Assembly: GCA_022419385.1 (NCBI GenBank)
Contig: JAJUBI010000008.1
Span: forward strand, 1,550,001-1,614,000
Source: Paraconiothyrium sp. Pb-2020
Taxonomy: Eukaryota > Ascomycota > Dothideomycetes > Pleosporales > Didymosphaeriaceae
Length of the DNA stretch: 64,000 nt
Reading direction: 5' to 3'
Position numbers and translations under genes: made by a program. Shown here one piece after another: positions 1 to 11,248 of the stretch. Position 1 is the stretch's first letter, and each line of letters begins with the position of its first letter. The notes below the pieces were generated by a model that did no database searches, was not told the origin of the DNA, and was given only the letters and a program-made list of their open reading frames with translations.

Positions 1-1195
1 GGAGGGTCTTATTTGCGATAATTGATTTGGAGTTCATGTTACTGAAAGTTAGGTCTCTATACTGTATGCACAGCACCTGCGCATGGACTGGGTACGGCGC
101 GCAGAGCATACACATGGGAATGGCTTGCGGGTTTCGGTCAAGGCTTGGTAGTGCTGCGCTCTTTTGATACACCCGACTTTTCTATATCCACTTACGCTGT
201 TATATCTTTCCTTCGAAAATGAATGATCACGGGCAACGATCCTCCCAGCAAGCACATACTTTATTTTGGTAGCACTGTCTAATAACATCGTTCTGGGGTC
301 TTTATCTAAGCACTATCTCGTAATAGAGCCCGTTCAGTGAGCGATCTACGACCTACGACTTGGCTCAATAAGGCAGCTCCGGTGTATGTGAAAAGACTAT
401 TCAGTTTATAAATCTAATACTAGACTTTATAAGAGGCACTTACAGGTAACCTATACGCTAGAGCTAAGCCCTTAGCCTAACGGCCCACAGGAGGTTTTTC
501 AGTCACGTGTTGGCTAAGCGGGCAATTGAAGATCATAGCGCGTTGGAAATGTCAGTTTTCATTGGCCGAGCCAACACGTGACTGAAAAACCTCCTCTGGG
601 CTGAAGGTAATAAAGAGCTTAGTCTATACTAAGTTTAGTAATAGATAGGACGCCTTCTTAAAGCTACTATCCTACTCGTAGATTATAGAAAGAAGGACAC
701 GTAAGAAAGCATGTAAGGGGTAAGGCAGGTAAGGAGCCTTCCTTATAAGAGGATTAAGTGTGTATGTTGATCATAGAGAGGATCCAGCGGAGCCGAAGTG
801 TAACTTAGCACTGTTCCCGTACGATTCTGAAGTTAAAAAGTCATCCGACCGAGCCGAATCTATAGACCATTTACCTATAGCCGTAGTTTTGACTGAAAAG
901 GCTCATAGTGTAGTACGCTGTAAATGGACCTGCTTTGGACCCTACCTCGTCTGTAAATCCAAGTTGTTCCGGGTCTCGCACGCTTTGATGTTTGGAGAGT
1001 TCACAAACACGTGAACGTATAGACCCCGCTGCCGTCATAAACGCCTGTTCCCCGCTCGCGAAGCTACCCCTCCAATATTTGGAAGCTCCGGCCCGACTCT
1101 CACCATTGACGCTCTTAATTGCGCAATTGGACTGCTATACAATTCTCTCGCCTCTGTAATCCCTCGCCTACCACACGTTCCTGTAATACCACACT
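1..1195. other. Gene-free AT-rich left end
   Basis: I see no supportable gene here. Positions 400-760 are rich in TA steps and contain many short ORF-breaking stops, as expected for a decayed repeat. A 123-bp foldback lies inside and is listed separately. The right part, about 1020-1195, is the probable promoter and leader of the thioredoxin-fold gene. Confidence 0.6.
481..603. repeat. 123-bp foldback (MITE-like) element
   Basis: The arms are 481-515 and 569-603. The inner 25 bp (491-515 and 569-593) are perfect reverse complements and include the palindrome CACGTG. The outer 10 bp match at 8 of 10 positions. The 53-bp centre has no ORF. No convincing target-site duplication is visible: the flanks read CTAA and AAGG. 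The form fits a non-autonomous inverted-repeat element or its remnant. The superfamily cannot be named from this alone. Confidence 0.75.
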
Positions 1196-1971
1196 ATGGC
1201 GCTGGCACCACGTTTTGCAGGCCAGAAGCTGGCTTCCAGCTCGATCCAACCTAAAGCTGTGCACACGCTAGAGCTGTGTGAGTCCTCCCTCAAGCCCGCA
1301 TTTGTGTCTCACTAACATGTATTAACAGACCTCGACTACGTCTGTCCCTTCAGCGCAAAGCTCTTTAAAACTGTCTACTCCTCTTCGCTTCGCGACACAC
1401 TGCTCAAGAAGTACGGCGACCGCGTTGTCACCGTCTTCCGCCAACAAATCCAGCCCTGGCATCCGTCTTCCACGCTCACACATGAAGCCGGGTACGCCGT
1501 GCTCAAACTCTCGCCCGACAAGTTCTACGAGTTCTCGGAGAAATTGTTTGAGCGACAGAAGGAGTTCTTTGATGTCAGTGTCGTGAACGAGACAAGGAAT
1601 AACACGTATAAGAGGTTGGCGAAGATTGCGGGAGAGGTCGGTGTGGATGAGGCGAAAGTGTTTGATTTGTTGAAGATTAGCGATGAGCCGGGGGAGGACG
1701 GGAGCTTGAATAGCGGGAACGGGGTTACAGACGCGGTGAAGTTGCAGGTTAAGGCGAATAGATTGGTAGGAGTGCATGTCACACCAGTAAGTCAATCGTC
1801 TCTCAATCTGGCCCTAGCAGCTTCGTGCTGCTCAACAGGTGTTGTGTGCAAATGCTTGAGATGCTAATACTCCGTTAGACGGTCGTGTTTGATGGTGTCG
1901 TGAACAACGACATCTCGAGTAGTTGGACGAAAGAGCAGTGGGAGGAGTGGCTGGAGAAGAATGTGGTGTGA
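1196..1971 (+). CDS. DsbA-like thioredoxin-fold protein
   Basis: Three exons, 1196-1277, 1329-1786 and 1879-1971, give 210 residues. Both introns (51 and 92 nt) have GT-AG ends, and the first has a CTAAC branch site. The first splice completes a Tyr codon, giving the segment LYLDYVCPFSAK. This resembles the CPxS active-site region of DsbA/thioredoxin-like fold proteins, where a single cysteine is followed by Pro-Phe-Ser. The C-terminal part (TVVFDG followed by a WTKEQWEEWL helix) fits the cis-Pro region and last helix of such folds. No signal peptide is evident, so a cytosolic or organellar location is open. With one redox Cys a glutathione- or peroxiredoxin-like role is possible, but the substrate is unknown. 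The start is the first in-frame ATG before the first donor. The exon structure is well supported and the function is only at fold level. Confidence 0.85.
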
Positions 1972-2332
1972 CTGCCTTCGAACTCAGAGACGAAGCTCAA
2001 GGGGAGAATGTAGCTGGAAACAACTGGTTTGACCATGGGCTAGGAGTTTAGGTGTGGGGCGAAGGAGCGATCAGAAGGCTATCTCTCGCGCAGAAATAAT
2101 AATTAGACATACAAGTTGAGACTTGTACGACTCGTAACAGTACGTACCACTCTGGACAAATAACGTACATATTATAGTATCGAACAAGCTCAAAGTCAGC
2201 CTCAAATCTTCAATTCGAACACGAGAGGCTGTCTTGAAATAGACTAGTGCTCATGCAGCGCTTAGACCAGGCAGTGCAACACACAAGGCTGCGACTGCGT
2301 TCCTCAACGCTTCAACCATAACTCCGGCAAAC
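1972..2332. other. Intergenic, two + strand genes
   Basis: It holds the 3' end of the thioredoxin-fold gene and the upstream region of the F-box-like gene. I see no distinct element. Confidence 0.5.
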
Positions 2333-4303
2333 ATGTTAAGACCCCTCACCTTCTACGATCTGCCTCTGAAGGCACGAAGACTTGTCTATGATTATTTGGG
2401 CTGGACAGGTTGCACCGTTGACCTCAACTACAACCAGCTAACTTTGTTTTCGCAAGGAAGATATCCCGATCGAGAGCACGTGAGAAACGTGTTTTGCTTT
2501 CACAACGGGACGTATGAGATCAATCATTGCGAAGAATACCATACCTTGGCGGAATACTGGACGTGTGAACGGAATGAATTCCTAGTGGGGTACTATTACC
2601 CACGCGATTGTGGCAGATACAGTTGCCGCGGTATAGTTGATATCACAGATTGGCTCAATGGCTCGTATGGTTCCAGAGAAGAAGCCCCTGAACCATGGAA
2701 GATACTACTGAGGTCGAATCATTTTCGAATTTGCCGGAGTAGTCCATATGGATTTGCGCCATTCTTTAACATGTCAAGCGACATGTTGCTCGATCTAGGC
2801 ACGTTAACAGTACGCCTTGACGGAGAGCCCATTGAATCTGTTAAGATCGGTGGCTGCTGGGAGAGGCTTGAGGAACTCCTGCCATTGAACCTCTCCAGTC
2901 GATATGGAAAGTACGGACTGAGAGAGTGGGAGAGGTTGGTCCAACGGTTAGCAGAGTGCATACGACCAGATCACCTTACTCTATATCTCATAGTCAACGT
3001 TAAGGACATTGCGACCGCACAGACCGTTCTGATGCCGCTCTACCAGCTACCCAGGCTCAAGGAATGCGGCCTTTGGCTCAACAAAGAACATATTCCCGAA
3101 CTCAGCATGCTTGCGCAGGACACTGTCAGACGTTTGAAAAAACCCGTCCATACCGATCAACCATTCAAATACCTTGATCTACCAATCGAGACTAGATGGA
3201 GAATACTGGAGTACTCCGATCTGGTATACGACAAGGCTCTTGAGTGGAAACCACGCCTTTCCAGTCTTGGAAGAATGCCCCGTCCAAATTGTAGCTGTAT
3301 AGAGTATGTGCACGGGTATATGGTCGACGAGGGCCTGCATTTGCCGGATTGCACAACCTCAGACATGGACGCAACCGAACTACAAGACATGGATGACTGG
3401 AAGACTGAGTACAGCGCAGAGCACTGTTGCTATGGCTATAAAAACCGTTCGCGCTTCCACTGCAAGGTGACATACACTGGATCTTGCGAGTGTATATTCA
3501 ACTGTAAACACTCTGCATACTCATCCGGCTTTATGCTCGGACCGAGAGACGGTGCTCATCCCCTGTTCCTGGTCAGCAAACAAGTTCATCAGGATGCAGT
3601 ACCCATCTTCTTCCAGCGCAACCGGTTTCTTGTACTGCCGCCCGGCAAAGCTTACGCATACCGGCCCCTCCCAGTCGACTGGCCTCCGGATTGGTGGCGT
3701 CGCGTTATCATTCCCATGCATCGACTAGAGATATCGCTCTTTCTTTCTTCGGTTGCACGTAACGCTCTCCAACACATCCGCTACCTGGAGTGGCTCCTGC
3801 CACAATTTAAGAACTACACGACCGCACCGAAATCTGCATACCTCGACTATCTCGACACCATCGAACTGATGGCACAAGCAATGAACCTTCCACTGCTCAC
3901 CCTGGTCGTAGACCTCCGAATGGAGTATCCATACCGGGACTGGGAGTCGGACTGGGAGTCATATTTGGGCCGGCATCCCGCAGACGGTGCAGTGTACGAC
4001 AGGATTCTCCAACCCATATGCAGACTCGAAGGGTTGAAGGACTTCTTTGTGTATCTGCGGCGCGTGAAGAAGAGTGTCCCAGCCGGGGTCCCTCGATACC
4101 ATCTACGGCGGGCGTACGACAACGATGAGAGAAAGTATGAGAAGGCGGTCATGGGAGCGAATTATGATAGTCGACGGAGGGCAAAACCGTGGATGAACAG
4201 GTTCGAGACGAAGATGTGGCGGTATCGGGATCGGGGAGATGAGTATGAAAGATGGAGATCGCGGGACTATAGCAATTATGATCCTGGTATGGATGAATGG
4301 TGA
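2333..4303 (+). CDS. F-box/2EXR-like protein with two modules
   Basis: Intronless, 656 residues. The N-terminus (residues 8-23, FYDLPLKARRLVYDYL) resembles the degenerate F-box-like start of fungal 2EXR-type proteins. A second similar start lies near residues 278-300 (FKYLDLPIETRWRILEYS), followed around 409-431 by a segment with the family pattern of Leu-Val-Ser-Lys-Gln then Ala-Val-Pro-Ile-Phe-Phe and Asn-Arg-Phe. The protein therefore looks like two fused or duplicated modules. It is rich in Cys and Tyr between the modules. The last 60 residues are strongly basic and aromatic, with many Arg, Tyr and Trp. Members of this class are abundant in filamentous ascomycetes and mostly uncharacterised. 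A role as a ubiquitin-ligase adaptor is possible but not shown. The start ATG lies just after a CAAAC leader and gives a full-length frame. Confidence 0.8.
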   Translation: MLRPLTFYDLPLKARRLVYDYLGWTGCTVDLNYNQLTLFSQGRYPDREHVRNVFCFHNGTYEINHCEEYHTLAEYWTCERNEFLVGYYYPRDCGRYSCRGIVDITDWLNGSYGSREEAPEPWKILLRSNHFRICRSSPYGFAPFFNMSSDMLLDLGTLTVRLDGEPIESVKIGGCWERLEELLPLNLSSRYGKYGLREWERLVQRLAECIRPDHLTLYLIVNVKDIATAQTVLMPLYQLPRLKECGLWLNKEHIPELSMLAQDTVRRLKKPVHTDQPFKYLDLPIETRWRILEYSDLVYDKALEWKPRLSSLGRMPRPNCSCIEYVHGYMVDEGLHLPDCTTSDMDATELQDMDDWKTEYSAEHCCYGYKNRSRFHCKVTYTGSCECIFNCKHSAYSSGFMLGPRDGAHPLFLVSKQVHQDAVPIFFQRNRFLVLPPGKAYAYRPLPVDWPPDWWRRVIIPMHRLEISLFLSSVARNALQHIRYLEWLLPQFKNYTTAPKSAYLDYLDTIELMAQAMNLPLLTLVVDLRMEYPYRDWESDWESYLGRHPADGAVYDRILQPICRLEGLKDFFVYLRRVKKSVPAGVPRYHLRRAYDNDERKYEKAVMGANYDSRRRAKPWMNRFETKMWRYRDRGDEYERWRSRDYSNYDPGMDEW

Positions 4304-4671
4304 AGAGTATGCGTGCGCACACTTTTGGTGTCCAAAAGTGCATAAACGTGGAGGCTTTGAAGGGCGAGGAAACCCACTTATAGCTATGGTGCAATTGACG
4401 GAACGATGATACATATGTAAATGGTAGTGGAAGACGTGAAAGTGCGGGTGAAGAAAGTACGAGCGCATACGAAAAACGGCGGGAAGACCGGCACAGCTCT
4501 TTGAAATAGGATTTCGACATGGTAAGAATAGGTTTCATCTGAATATATATGCTGTTAAATGTATACTGTAGTTGTACGTTATAGAGAAGCGATGATATCC
4601 GACCGGACCTTGATCTGCTGACTAAAGCCAATGACATCAGAGACGAGTCTCGGAATGCATGGTAGAAGGTG
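4304..4671. other. Convergent intergenic region
   Basis: It lies between the 3' ends of the F-box-like gene (+) and the Zn2Cys6 regulator (-). Longer antisense ORFs cross it but show no family signature. Nothing else seen. Confidence 0.5.
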
Positions 4672-7134
4672 CTACCCACCCGCTTGGGATTCTTTACGCA
4701 CGTCATTCCCATCCTCGCTCGATTCCGATTCTCCCAGTCGCGTAAACTCGTCGAACATGTCCATATCCTCGAATCTTGCGATGAGAGCACTGACATCCGA
4801 CGCGTCTCGATCTCGCACAGCAAGATCAAGGTCGAACTTGTATGAACCTTTACACTTCTCCTCCGGTCTGCCACGTCGACTTCGCGCACGCCTGCCGGCA
4901 TCGTCTTTATAGAAACCTTCTTGCATGACCCTCGTTGCGTCTTTCCTCGAAATTGCGCCATACTTCACGGCAATGGCCAGGAGCGACTGTACGACACCCT
5001 CCACGACTGGGTAGCAGATGAACAGCTGCGAGTAACAGTGAATACACAACCAGAAGTAGAAGCGCCAATATGGATCCGATCGGTCCTTCACGATGGTGTT
5101 GAACACATATAGGAGAGCCGTTGCCCAGTACATGTGGTGCGCTGCTGAAGGGTGTTGGGACGTATACTCAACGACGATGCCTTTGAGTTCTGGATGGCTT
5201 AATGGGGGCTCTGCGGTCTTAGATACGACTTACGGTGTATCGAGGAAGCAAAGATGGCTTCAGGTGAGTTGTGCTTTTGGTAAAACTCGCGGAAGCCATC
5301 ATCCCTTTCGCGAGTGATGAAGGGCCGAAAAAGGTCCGTGATGAGGCTGTGAAGTGCGATGCTTACAATCCGTCAACAGGTGCACACACGTTTCGGCGAA
5401 CAATACTCACTGGAAATTAAGTACTGGAGCATAGTCTGCGCCTGCTTTCCTTTGCATCTCAGGAGGCAAGCTGTCAACTAATTCGAGTAGCTGGCGATAC
5501 TGCTGCATGGCAAAGGCTAGCGGGGGCGGCGTTTTCGAGCCCGTTGTGTCTCGCACTACCAGAAGGATCCCTGAAGCGAGGACTGATAGTCTACACAAAT
5601 AGTGAAACACTTGGCCTGCGTCTTGGCTGTGAAGCAACTTGAGCTGCGGGATGTCCCCCTCGGACTCGCGGTTACCCGATTCTCGCGGAATAGGCACTTT
5701 TGGCTCGTATTCCGTCGACAACGTGAGGTAATACTGCGCTTGTAAGCTATGTTTCATGAGTTAGGCGCTGGACGAATGGAATGGGTTCGCTGACAGCTCA
5801 CATATGCAGATTGAACACACCCCAAGCTGTGTGGGACAACGCCCGTTGGGCAGCGGGAGAAAGCGATGAGATTTGCTCCTCATCGAGTACGGTCTTCACG
5901 CCATACAACTTGATGCGCTTAGCCATATCGGAGGCTTCGTGCAGGAGCTCCATTTCCCTACCGGAGCCGTGACCGCCATGAGACAAGAACAAGAGCGACA
6001 GCCCGGCAGTTGTCAACACGGAATCCTCCTTTTCTGCCCGCCGAAGTACATCCGCCTGTTTTTCAAACTCGAAGCTTTTTGCCGCTGCATCAGGGTCTTT
6101 CGACGTGTACGCTTGCTAGCACGAGTTAGCGACTTCAGGTGCAGAATCCACGGCTGATTCCACTCACGCAAGCAAATGCGAGTAGAGCAGTGACGAGAAA
6201 TGAAGAACAGCATTCATGCCGACGCTGCACCAGATCCTTCACAAATAACTGAGCATCGAACAACCCTAGCGTAGGATGGTCATTTTCTAAGTATTGAGAT
6301 ATGGCACTCGCGGCGAATTCGTCGGTCACGTCAACTGTAGTCCAATACTGGATCCTCAAATCTTCCAAGGTCGGCTCGATATCACCCGGGAATAAGCCAT
6401 CAGTCAAAACGTTTGGCTCAGCTTGCGCGCTAAGAATGTCCTGTGGATCGTCACTCAACGCGCGTGAGCTCGAAGCTGATGCAGCGGGGATCCCGGACGC
6501 CGATCCAGGAGGCCGAGCGTGTGCCAGCCCTCTTATTGAGTCTAGCAGTGTGCTTTTTGCTAGCATAGCGTCGTGCGTTAGATCCAGGGGCGGGTATGCT
6601 GCCGGGTGGTCTACCATAAGATTGAACTCCGTTTCCAAGTACACAGGTGGCAACGCAGCAAGCGCGGTCTCTCTTTGTGAAGGCTGCACTGTCAAAAGCT
6701 TCCCATCTTTGATATCTTTCAGAATTGACTCCGGATTTGCCGAGTTCCTAAGGCCCTGCAGTATCGATTGCGCTGCGTCAACCGGCATAATACGGAGATG
6801 ATGGATTAATTCGTTCAGGGTATTGTTCTCGCGCCTAAGAGCCTGCAGCTTCGTTTCGGATTCATCTTTGGTAAGGTAGTAGCATTCTGTTTGCCGGGTT
6901 TCGCAAGCAGCACACACGGGTCGGACGCTATTGCACTGAAGAGACGTACATCAGGCAAGAGAACATGGGTCAAATTTAGCGACAACGTCTACATACCGCC
7001 GACTTGCGTTCACGGCATGGCTTGCAAGCTATAGCCGCGCGCTTCCTCTTCTTATTCTCATCTGGCGGAGGCTCGAGCAGTGGGGGCGGGCCGAGAGGGC
7101 GTGGAGCTAAGGACCTGCCCTGCCCGTAGTTCAT
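4672..7134 (-). CDS. Zn2Cys6 fungal transcription factor
   Basis: Six exons on the minus strand: 7134-6997, 6935-6168, 6115-5802, 5746-5411, 5361-5234 and 5189-4672, giving 733 residues. The first splice rebuilds a Zn2Cys6 cluster with Cys37, Cys40, Cys47, Cys54, Cys57 and Cys64 (spacing 2-6-6-2-6). It is preceded by a basic KKRKR patch and followed by a short leucine/glutamate-rich helix near residues 70-95, which may be a dimerisation coil. Around residues 400-412 the text WGVFNLHILQAQYY matches the core of the fungal-specific transcription factor middle homology region. A hydrophobic ALHSLITDLFRPFI follows. The fifth intron is only 44 nt with the acceptor I chose; acceptors further downstream are also in frame. 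It is a nuclear DNA-binding regulator whose targets cannot be told from the sequence. No obvious pathway cluster surrounds it. Confidence 0.85.
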
Positions 7135-7916
7135 CTGCGATCGTGTCGATCGGTTGAGGAACGTCGATGGCGCGTGCAATACAGTGCGAAATCAGGAAAA
7201 GGTTCTTGCATGGAAAATTATCGGGAGCGAGGGGCACGGATTTGTGAGTAGATGTGCCTTGCGCGATGGCGAAGCTAAAGCCAGGAATTACAGATCGGGA
7301 CTGATGATGGTGGGAATTAATACCGAGCGAATGAGAGCTCAAAACGCACTGACCCAGGCTCAGTGCAATTCCTCTTGGTCTTAACGAACGTGTCTACATT
7401 CTCAGTGTTCAGTATGGAACCTTCGAGAACCAGTTTCTCCGCGGAGGTGGACGCAGTGGCGTTGGCTTTTGTGGTGGCGTGGAGCCGCTTGGAGAGGTCC
7501 AAGCACGTGTAAAGAAAGCGCGGGCGGGCGCTAGAGTATTGTTATGACAAAAGGACGTCTGCGTCTGGGTGTCTGTACTCTGTTTCGTTTGTTGGCGTTC
7601 ATACCGGAGGTGAGCGAGATGTGGGAGGCAATGTACGTAATGCTGACGAAATTCAGAAATCGTCATGGATACCGTTGCGAGGAATTGCACTACCAGGACT
7701 CGTAAGAGGTTGACATTACTACGAAAATGCCCAACAAGGTGGACGGGTATTCAGCACTAAAGAAATCATGCTCCGTTCCAATCCACGGTTACCCAAATTA
7801 TTCGCCTTTCGAAGAACCGGCAGAGGAAGAGAACGTATCTAATTCCGAGCCTTGATATCTGCATTTGCCATGCACATCAAATTAGTGGTCTTTGACCAAT
7901 CCAACTCCGCCGTCAT
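7135..7916. other. Upstream region of the Zn2Cys6 gene
   Basis: It holds the promoter and leader of the regulator and the 3' end of the GPI-protein gene. Short ORFs here have no recognisable product. Confidence 0.5.
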
Positions 7917-8774
7917 CTAAAAGGTGAGGAAGGCGCCGCCGACGGCCACTACGGCGAGGGCGAGACCGTTAATGGCGATCTTGCCCTGGCCGCTGGTGAA
8001 TTGTGGCGGAAGAGGAGCCGTCGAAGTACCCGGGGTGACACCTGTGCCAGACGAGTGCGGCGCCGTGACGGAGCCGGTCGCTGGCGTGGTAGCATTGACA
8101 GTCGGGTACGGGGCAGGCCTGTAATACGGGTGAGCTCATTGCGTTCACAGACTGAAAGAGGATGGTACGAACTCAGAGGTCACAACCGTGAAGGTGATGG
8201 TGGTAGGTGGCGGGGTTGGCAAATGCGTGACCGTCACGTTAACCAACGGAGTGGAGGTAGGCCTAAGAGGCTCCGGGATCAACGAGAGCCGGGAGGTGGG
8301 CCTAAGGGGCTCTGGGATCAATGAGAGCCGGGACGACTTTGACTCCACGGACGAGGACGAAGGGAGCGGGGGAGCCGGGACCGGAGAAGACTGTATGTTC
8401 ATGTCAGTTGGAGCTTCGCGATCGTGACCTCGCGAGACGGAAAAACTTACCTGGCCCGGGTGCCCCGTCACCGTCACCGTCGTGGTGGTGAAGATGGTGG
8501 TCGTAAAGCAGGCGGTGGTCTCTGCGACGCTGCTTCGACATTATCAGCAAGAGTCTAGAATGTTGACTGCTTTTGACCTTGATAAGGAGCGCATTTTGCC
8601 AGACCGACGTCGCAGCGTCGAGGGAGGGGGACAAGGTCACCCGCAGCCAGGGCTGTTGCGACGGGTCGAACAATGAGGTACGCAAGAATGTGATTAGACT
8701 GACCTGGAGGAGTTCACGCTCGCCATGGCGAAGGCCAGCTGGCCGACAAAGACGAAGAGAGTGGCGGGCTTCAT
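7917..8774 (-). CDS. Ser/Thr/Pro-rich GPI-anchored wall protein
   Basis: I model four exons: 8774-8704, 8529-8451, 8390-8173 and 8118-7917, giving 189 residues. The first exon encodes a signal peptide (MKPATLFVFVGQLAFAMA). The second is Thr-rich with a CFTTTIFTTTTVTVT stretch typical of fungal wall proteins. The third is Pro/Ser-rich and holds a 13-residue block repeated twice in tandem. The last ends in a hydrophobic tail (INGLALAVVAVGGAFLTF) after a small-residue Ser/Gly stretch, the usual layout of a GPI-attachment signal. The third intron is uncertain: the donor at 8172 (GTTCGT) gives a 54-nt intron, while a GTGAAC donor would give an implausible 30 nt. Likely surface-located, function unknown. 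Confidence 0.7.
8253..8330 (-). repeat. 39-bp tandem duplication in coding sequence
   Basis: Two adjacent 39-bp copies, 8253-8291 and 8292-8330, differ at four positions, all transitions. Read on the minus strand, both encode the same 13 residues, RLSLIPEPLRPTS. All four differences fall at third codon positions. Confidence 0.9.
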
Positions 8775-9879
8775 TGCTGCAATTGAAGACGCTGAGGGAG
8801 TGACGATTGAACGGTGGTATAAGAGTTTGCGGTGTGCAATTGATGGTAGAGACAGAGAAGAGAAGGGAGTGTGAGCGACTGTGGTCAACGAAAGACTGGA
8901 TTGAATCGAAAACGAGAGTCGAGGTGGGTGGGTTATGAAAGAGGTCGCGGGGGCGTGTTGATAAAGAGACAACGGGACAACGGCGACTGGCGCCGTACAA
9001 AGCGGCCCGTGAAGCGAGCGCAAACGCCCACAAAGGCCGCCATTCACCTGAGAAATTAAACGTGGGCATTGTTGATTGTAGTCTGGCTCCTGCCTGGCTT
9101 CGAAGCCGCTTGTTGGTTGCCTGTGCGACGCAGTGCAACGAGTGCTCGTGGCATAGCTGTGGCCTGCCGACGCGATAGGCTCCCGTGGGATGAGGCAATC
9201 AAACGCGGGATTGGCCACAGCATGTCACGATGTTGTTGCTTGGTGGTGTGTGCCTGACGAATGCCGGTACGACGGTATTCGACTGCAAGGACGGTCGTCT
9301 ACGTGGCAGCGAACGAAATGAGACATACCCGTCAACGAGACTGTCCGCATACCCACATCGAAATGATGGAAAGGGCATGCCTGAACTAAGAATTGAAACT
9401 CCGGACGTTAGCACAGTCGCTTGGTAGGCATATGCTGGCAATCGTCAACTCTATGTCGCACAATCCTGCCCTGCATATCCAACACGTTCGCCATTGTGAC
9501 GATTCAGCTCGCAGTACGCCCCTGCGTGGCATTATCAACGGTCCCTATGTGGTGGCACGGAGCTAACACAGGGGATTGGGCGCATCTCATGGTCCGAGTG
9601 ACACTGTGTCCTGAGCTATGTCTGAGACTGTGCTCGTGGTAAATGAATGAAACCCGTCCTCGACACGAACGATATGAGCAATAGCTCATAAGATGATCAG
9701 TCTAAACATCCAAGATCTCGAGCATCTGTTTTCTCGTTTATCGAAAGCATAATAGAGCAGACCTACGATGGTCGATTAGCAGGCCTAGTCTCGGTCCAAT
9801 GATATGTTCGAGGTGGCATAGCTTCAAAGGCAAAAGCGACTTCTGTACCGCTCTGTCATCATTCCGCGTAATTACAAGC
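8775..9879. other. Gene-free region
   Basis: It is upstream of the GPI-protein gene and downstream of the lipocalin-like gene. ORFs of 60-80 codons in several frames overlap each other and carry no family signature. Confidence 0.5.
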
Positions 9880-10667
9880 TCACGAATCCAGCTCTCCCGC
9901 CCACTCATAGCACAACCTAACCCTAACGACCTCATCCTTGTCCTTCCTCCTAATCGCGAACCTCCTCACAAGCCATCTCTCCCCGTTGACCGTGGCAAAG
10001 CCCCAGATTTGCCTACAATGACTGTTAGTCTCTGCTATACGCAAGGCCCACGTAAGGCAAGAATCGGTCACTTACCACCCGGTCCACTGCTTCCCATCAT
10101 TATCCACAAAACTCTCGATCGTCTCCCCCTTCTCCGTCTCCTCCAAGAACCCCTCCGTCACATACTCCGCATCCTTCTGCGTCGTACCCCCAATCTCCTT
10201 CGCCTCCTTGCGAACAGCCTCCAACGTCGTCAGCCTCGAGCGGCCCTGCAGGTCGCCGAACAGCCAGTCCGAGTGCGGGCGGTACTTCCAGTCGAGGGCA
10301 CGGTGCTCGGATGTACCTTTGACGCCGCCAGTGGCGAACTGGTCAATGTCGATGTGGATGACTTCGCCGGCGGAGGGGTTGTCGTCGGGGGTTTTGAGGT
10401 ACTGTTTAGTGTGGAGGGTGACGGTTGCGAGACCCAGGGCTTTGCGGGTCATCCAGCCGATGCCTTGCAGGGCAAGGACGGGTTCGGTGGAGTCGCTATG
10501 TGTCTTGTTCTGCGTGATGTTAGTGTGTGGATAGGGACAATATCTCGTTCATATGAACTTGATGTTTCTTCGGATCGCTGGAAGCAATTGGTGGGTCGGA
10601 GCGTAGCACGTACAATGATCCATTTACCATTGAGATCTTTGATGTTCTTATTCGCTGGGGCTGCCAT
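9880..10667 (-). CDS. Lipocalin-like domain protein
   Basis: Three exons, 10667-10614, 10509-10076 and 10012-9880, give 206 residues. Splicing joins GKWII to NKTHSDSTEPVLALQG and later completes a Trp codon before QIWGFATVNG. The order is an N-terminal Asn-Gly-Lys-Trp motif, alternating short beta-strand-like segments (VTLHTKQY, EVIHIDIDQFA), then GERWLVRRFAIRRK and a C-terminal RVRLCYEW. This matches a widespread family of about 200 residues in Ascomycota, often labelled lipocalin-like. There is no signal peptide, so it is probably intracellular. The ligand and role are unknown. The introns are 104 and 63 nt, and the first has a clear CTAAC branch site. Confidence 0.75.
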
Positions 10668-11248
10668 GTTGTATAGCTCTTTCAGAAAATATGTACGTCT
10701 GTGGGGGAGGTAGTTCGCAATGCCAGGTCAATTCAAGCAATGCGGGGTAGCCTTTTTCACGATCGCTCACGCACGAACAGCACGATGGAGTACGCTTTTT
10801 AGTATGCAATGCGGTCGGATAAACGATACAGGATCCGATGCGATGTAGTATTAGCGGGTTTATATTCCACGGTACGCTTCACATGTGTGCCTAGGCATTA
10901 CCGTTCTGGGACAGCTCCGTCGCGGCTTTCGCGGGGTACCCCTGCATCGCTTGATCTGCGCCTTCGCGTAGACATTGGCTCAAAAGTCCATGGCTTGGGC
11001 CGAGGATATGAAATGAGACTCTGCGGGATCATTGGCTGTAGATGAGACGTTATCCTGCCTTTGGCAGGACGTTGGGTGAACACATGCTACCAAGCTGCGC
11101 GCGGCAACCAAAGATGCAGATGCAAGGTACGGAGCAATGATTAGAGCTCATGCTGAACTCGACATAGCTGGTAGATATTCGATACTGTTTCAGTTCCTTC
11201 GAACGCCATTGCGCCTTCTTAATGCCTCGTTCATGTACGTCAAACCCC
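10668..11248. other. Intergenic, nothing recognised
   Basis: It lies between the start of the lipocalin-like gene and the 3' end of RFC2. No gene or repeat recognised. Confidence 0.5.
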
